Under the pieces are notes generated by a model, which saw only the letters and a program-made list of their open reading frames with translations, had not been told where the DNA came from and did no database searches. Positions 63,687 to 64,000 of a stretch of DNA of 64,000 bases are shown here, piece by piece (within the stretch, counting starts at the first letter, position 1; every line of letters starts with the position of its first letter). The stretch is from Thermomonas sp. GTDB taxonomy: Bacteria; Pseudomonadota; Gammaproteobacteria; Xanthomonadales; Xanthomonadaceae. The stretch is from positions 62,001 to 126,000 of the forward strand of contig NZ_JAMLIW010000005.1 in NCBI RefSeq assembly GCF_023953935.1. Reading direction: 5' to 3'. The position numbers and the translations under genes are program-made.

Positions 63687-64000
63687 CAGGATGACGTCGC
63701 CGCGTTGGCAAGGGAGGGTGGGCCGGACAAGCCAGCGGGCGGCATTGTGCCCAGCACCACCGCCTGCGGCAACGCACCGAGCTTGTGCAGCCCGCGCTCG
63801 AACGCCGCCCGCAGCGCGGCGCCGTCTGCTTGCGCGGCCGGTGCGCGCGCCACCACGACATAGGCGCCGGGGCGCAGCCGCGGACGCCAACGACGGAACG
63901 CATCACGCAGCACGCGCTTGATGCGATTCCTGCCGACGGCGTGCGGATCGACCTTGCGCGAAACGGCCAGCCCGAGCCGCGCCGGCAGCAGATCTTCCCG
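63686..64000 (-). CDS. rnpA: Ribonuclease P protein component, C-terminal part (5' end outside window)
   Basis: About 104 codons, open at the right edge. The RNP motif [16 protein letters not shown] is clear, preceded by [13 protein letters not shown]. RnpA is the protein subunit of RNase P, which matures tRNA 5' ends. It directly precedes yidC, sharing one base (TGATG), as in the oriC-side rpmH-rnpA-yidC-mnmE order. The C-terminal tail after the conserved domain ([19 protein letters not shown]) is a low-complexity extension. Confidence 0.94.
   Translation of the reverse strand, partial: REDLLPARLGLAVSRKVDPHAVGRNRIKRVLRDAFRRWRPRLRPGAYVVVARAPAAQADGAALRAAFERGLHKLGALPQAVVLGTMPPAGLSGPPSLANAATSS

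Noticed and set aside
63686-63700. A yidD gene between rnpA and yidC
   Set aside because: The rnpA stop and yidC start share a base, so there is no room.

Overview
The window is a high-GC (roughly two-thirds G+C) gammaproteobacterial chromosome segment that looks like Xanthomonadaceae/Lysobacterales. Supporting signs are a RhlB helicase with a long basic tail, a monomeric NADP isocitrate dehydrogenase, TIGR03032 and DUF2782 proteins, dispersed xanthomonad-style hairpin repeats, and an sX13-like small RNA beside polA. The right edge runs mnmE, yidC, rnpA in the order usually found next to rpmH/dnaA, so the window probably ends close to oriC. I could not search any database; family names come from motifs and memory.

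Layout. 1-4.2 kb: 3' end of rhlB, a small Asr-like exported protein, an OmpR-type two-component system and a SIMPL-domain protein. 4.2-12.8 kb: trpG and trpD, then a cyanophycin locus (isoaspartyl dipeptidase, cyanophycinase, cyanophycin synthetase and a second Mur-ligase protein). Together these could make the Asp/Arg storage polymer and degrade it to free Asp and Arg. 13-16.8 kb: a small lipoprotein and an ABC exporter gene split by a complete IS3-family element. 16.9-20 kb: polA followed by a candidate sRNA with C-rich loops.

20-33.9 kb is the most unusual part. Two very large type Va autotransporter genes point the same way and share about 3.2 kb of apparently identical DNA (C-terminal passenger plus beta-barrel), while their N-terminal passengers differ. 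Between them lies a compact cluster: TIGR03032 protein, EF-hand protein, unknown protein and an M4 (thermolysin-like) metalloprotease.

34-47.6 kb: cytochrome c5-like protein, a tightly overlapping hydrolase-zapE-queF-lipoprotein group, icd, an exported methyltransferase-like protein, an RluE-type pseudouridine synthase, a histidine kinase with a degenerate receiver domain, and hrpB and tatD, divergent around a REP pair. 47.7-59.4 kb: an RND efflux pair, a YadGH-type ABC exporter, ferredoxin-NADP reductase, a small XRE-regulated membrane-protein operon with two matching operators, an exported alpha/beta hydrolase and a NatAB-type ABC exporter. 59.5-64 kb: TonB-domain lipoprotein, mnmE, yidC and rnpA (partial).

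The window is rich in small repeats: three long GATTGG/CCAATC hairpin elements, each starting exactly at a TGA stop codon; GTAG-type REPs; a roughly 60-bp periodic hairpin array; CCCTCTCCC-type hairpins, one of them inserted in frame inside hrpB; and a 47-bp repeat present twice. I found no tRNA or rRNA gene and no CRISPR array.
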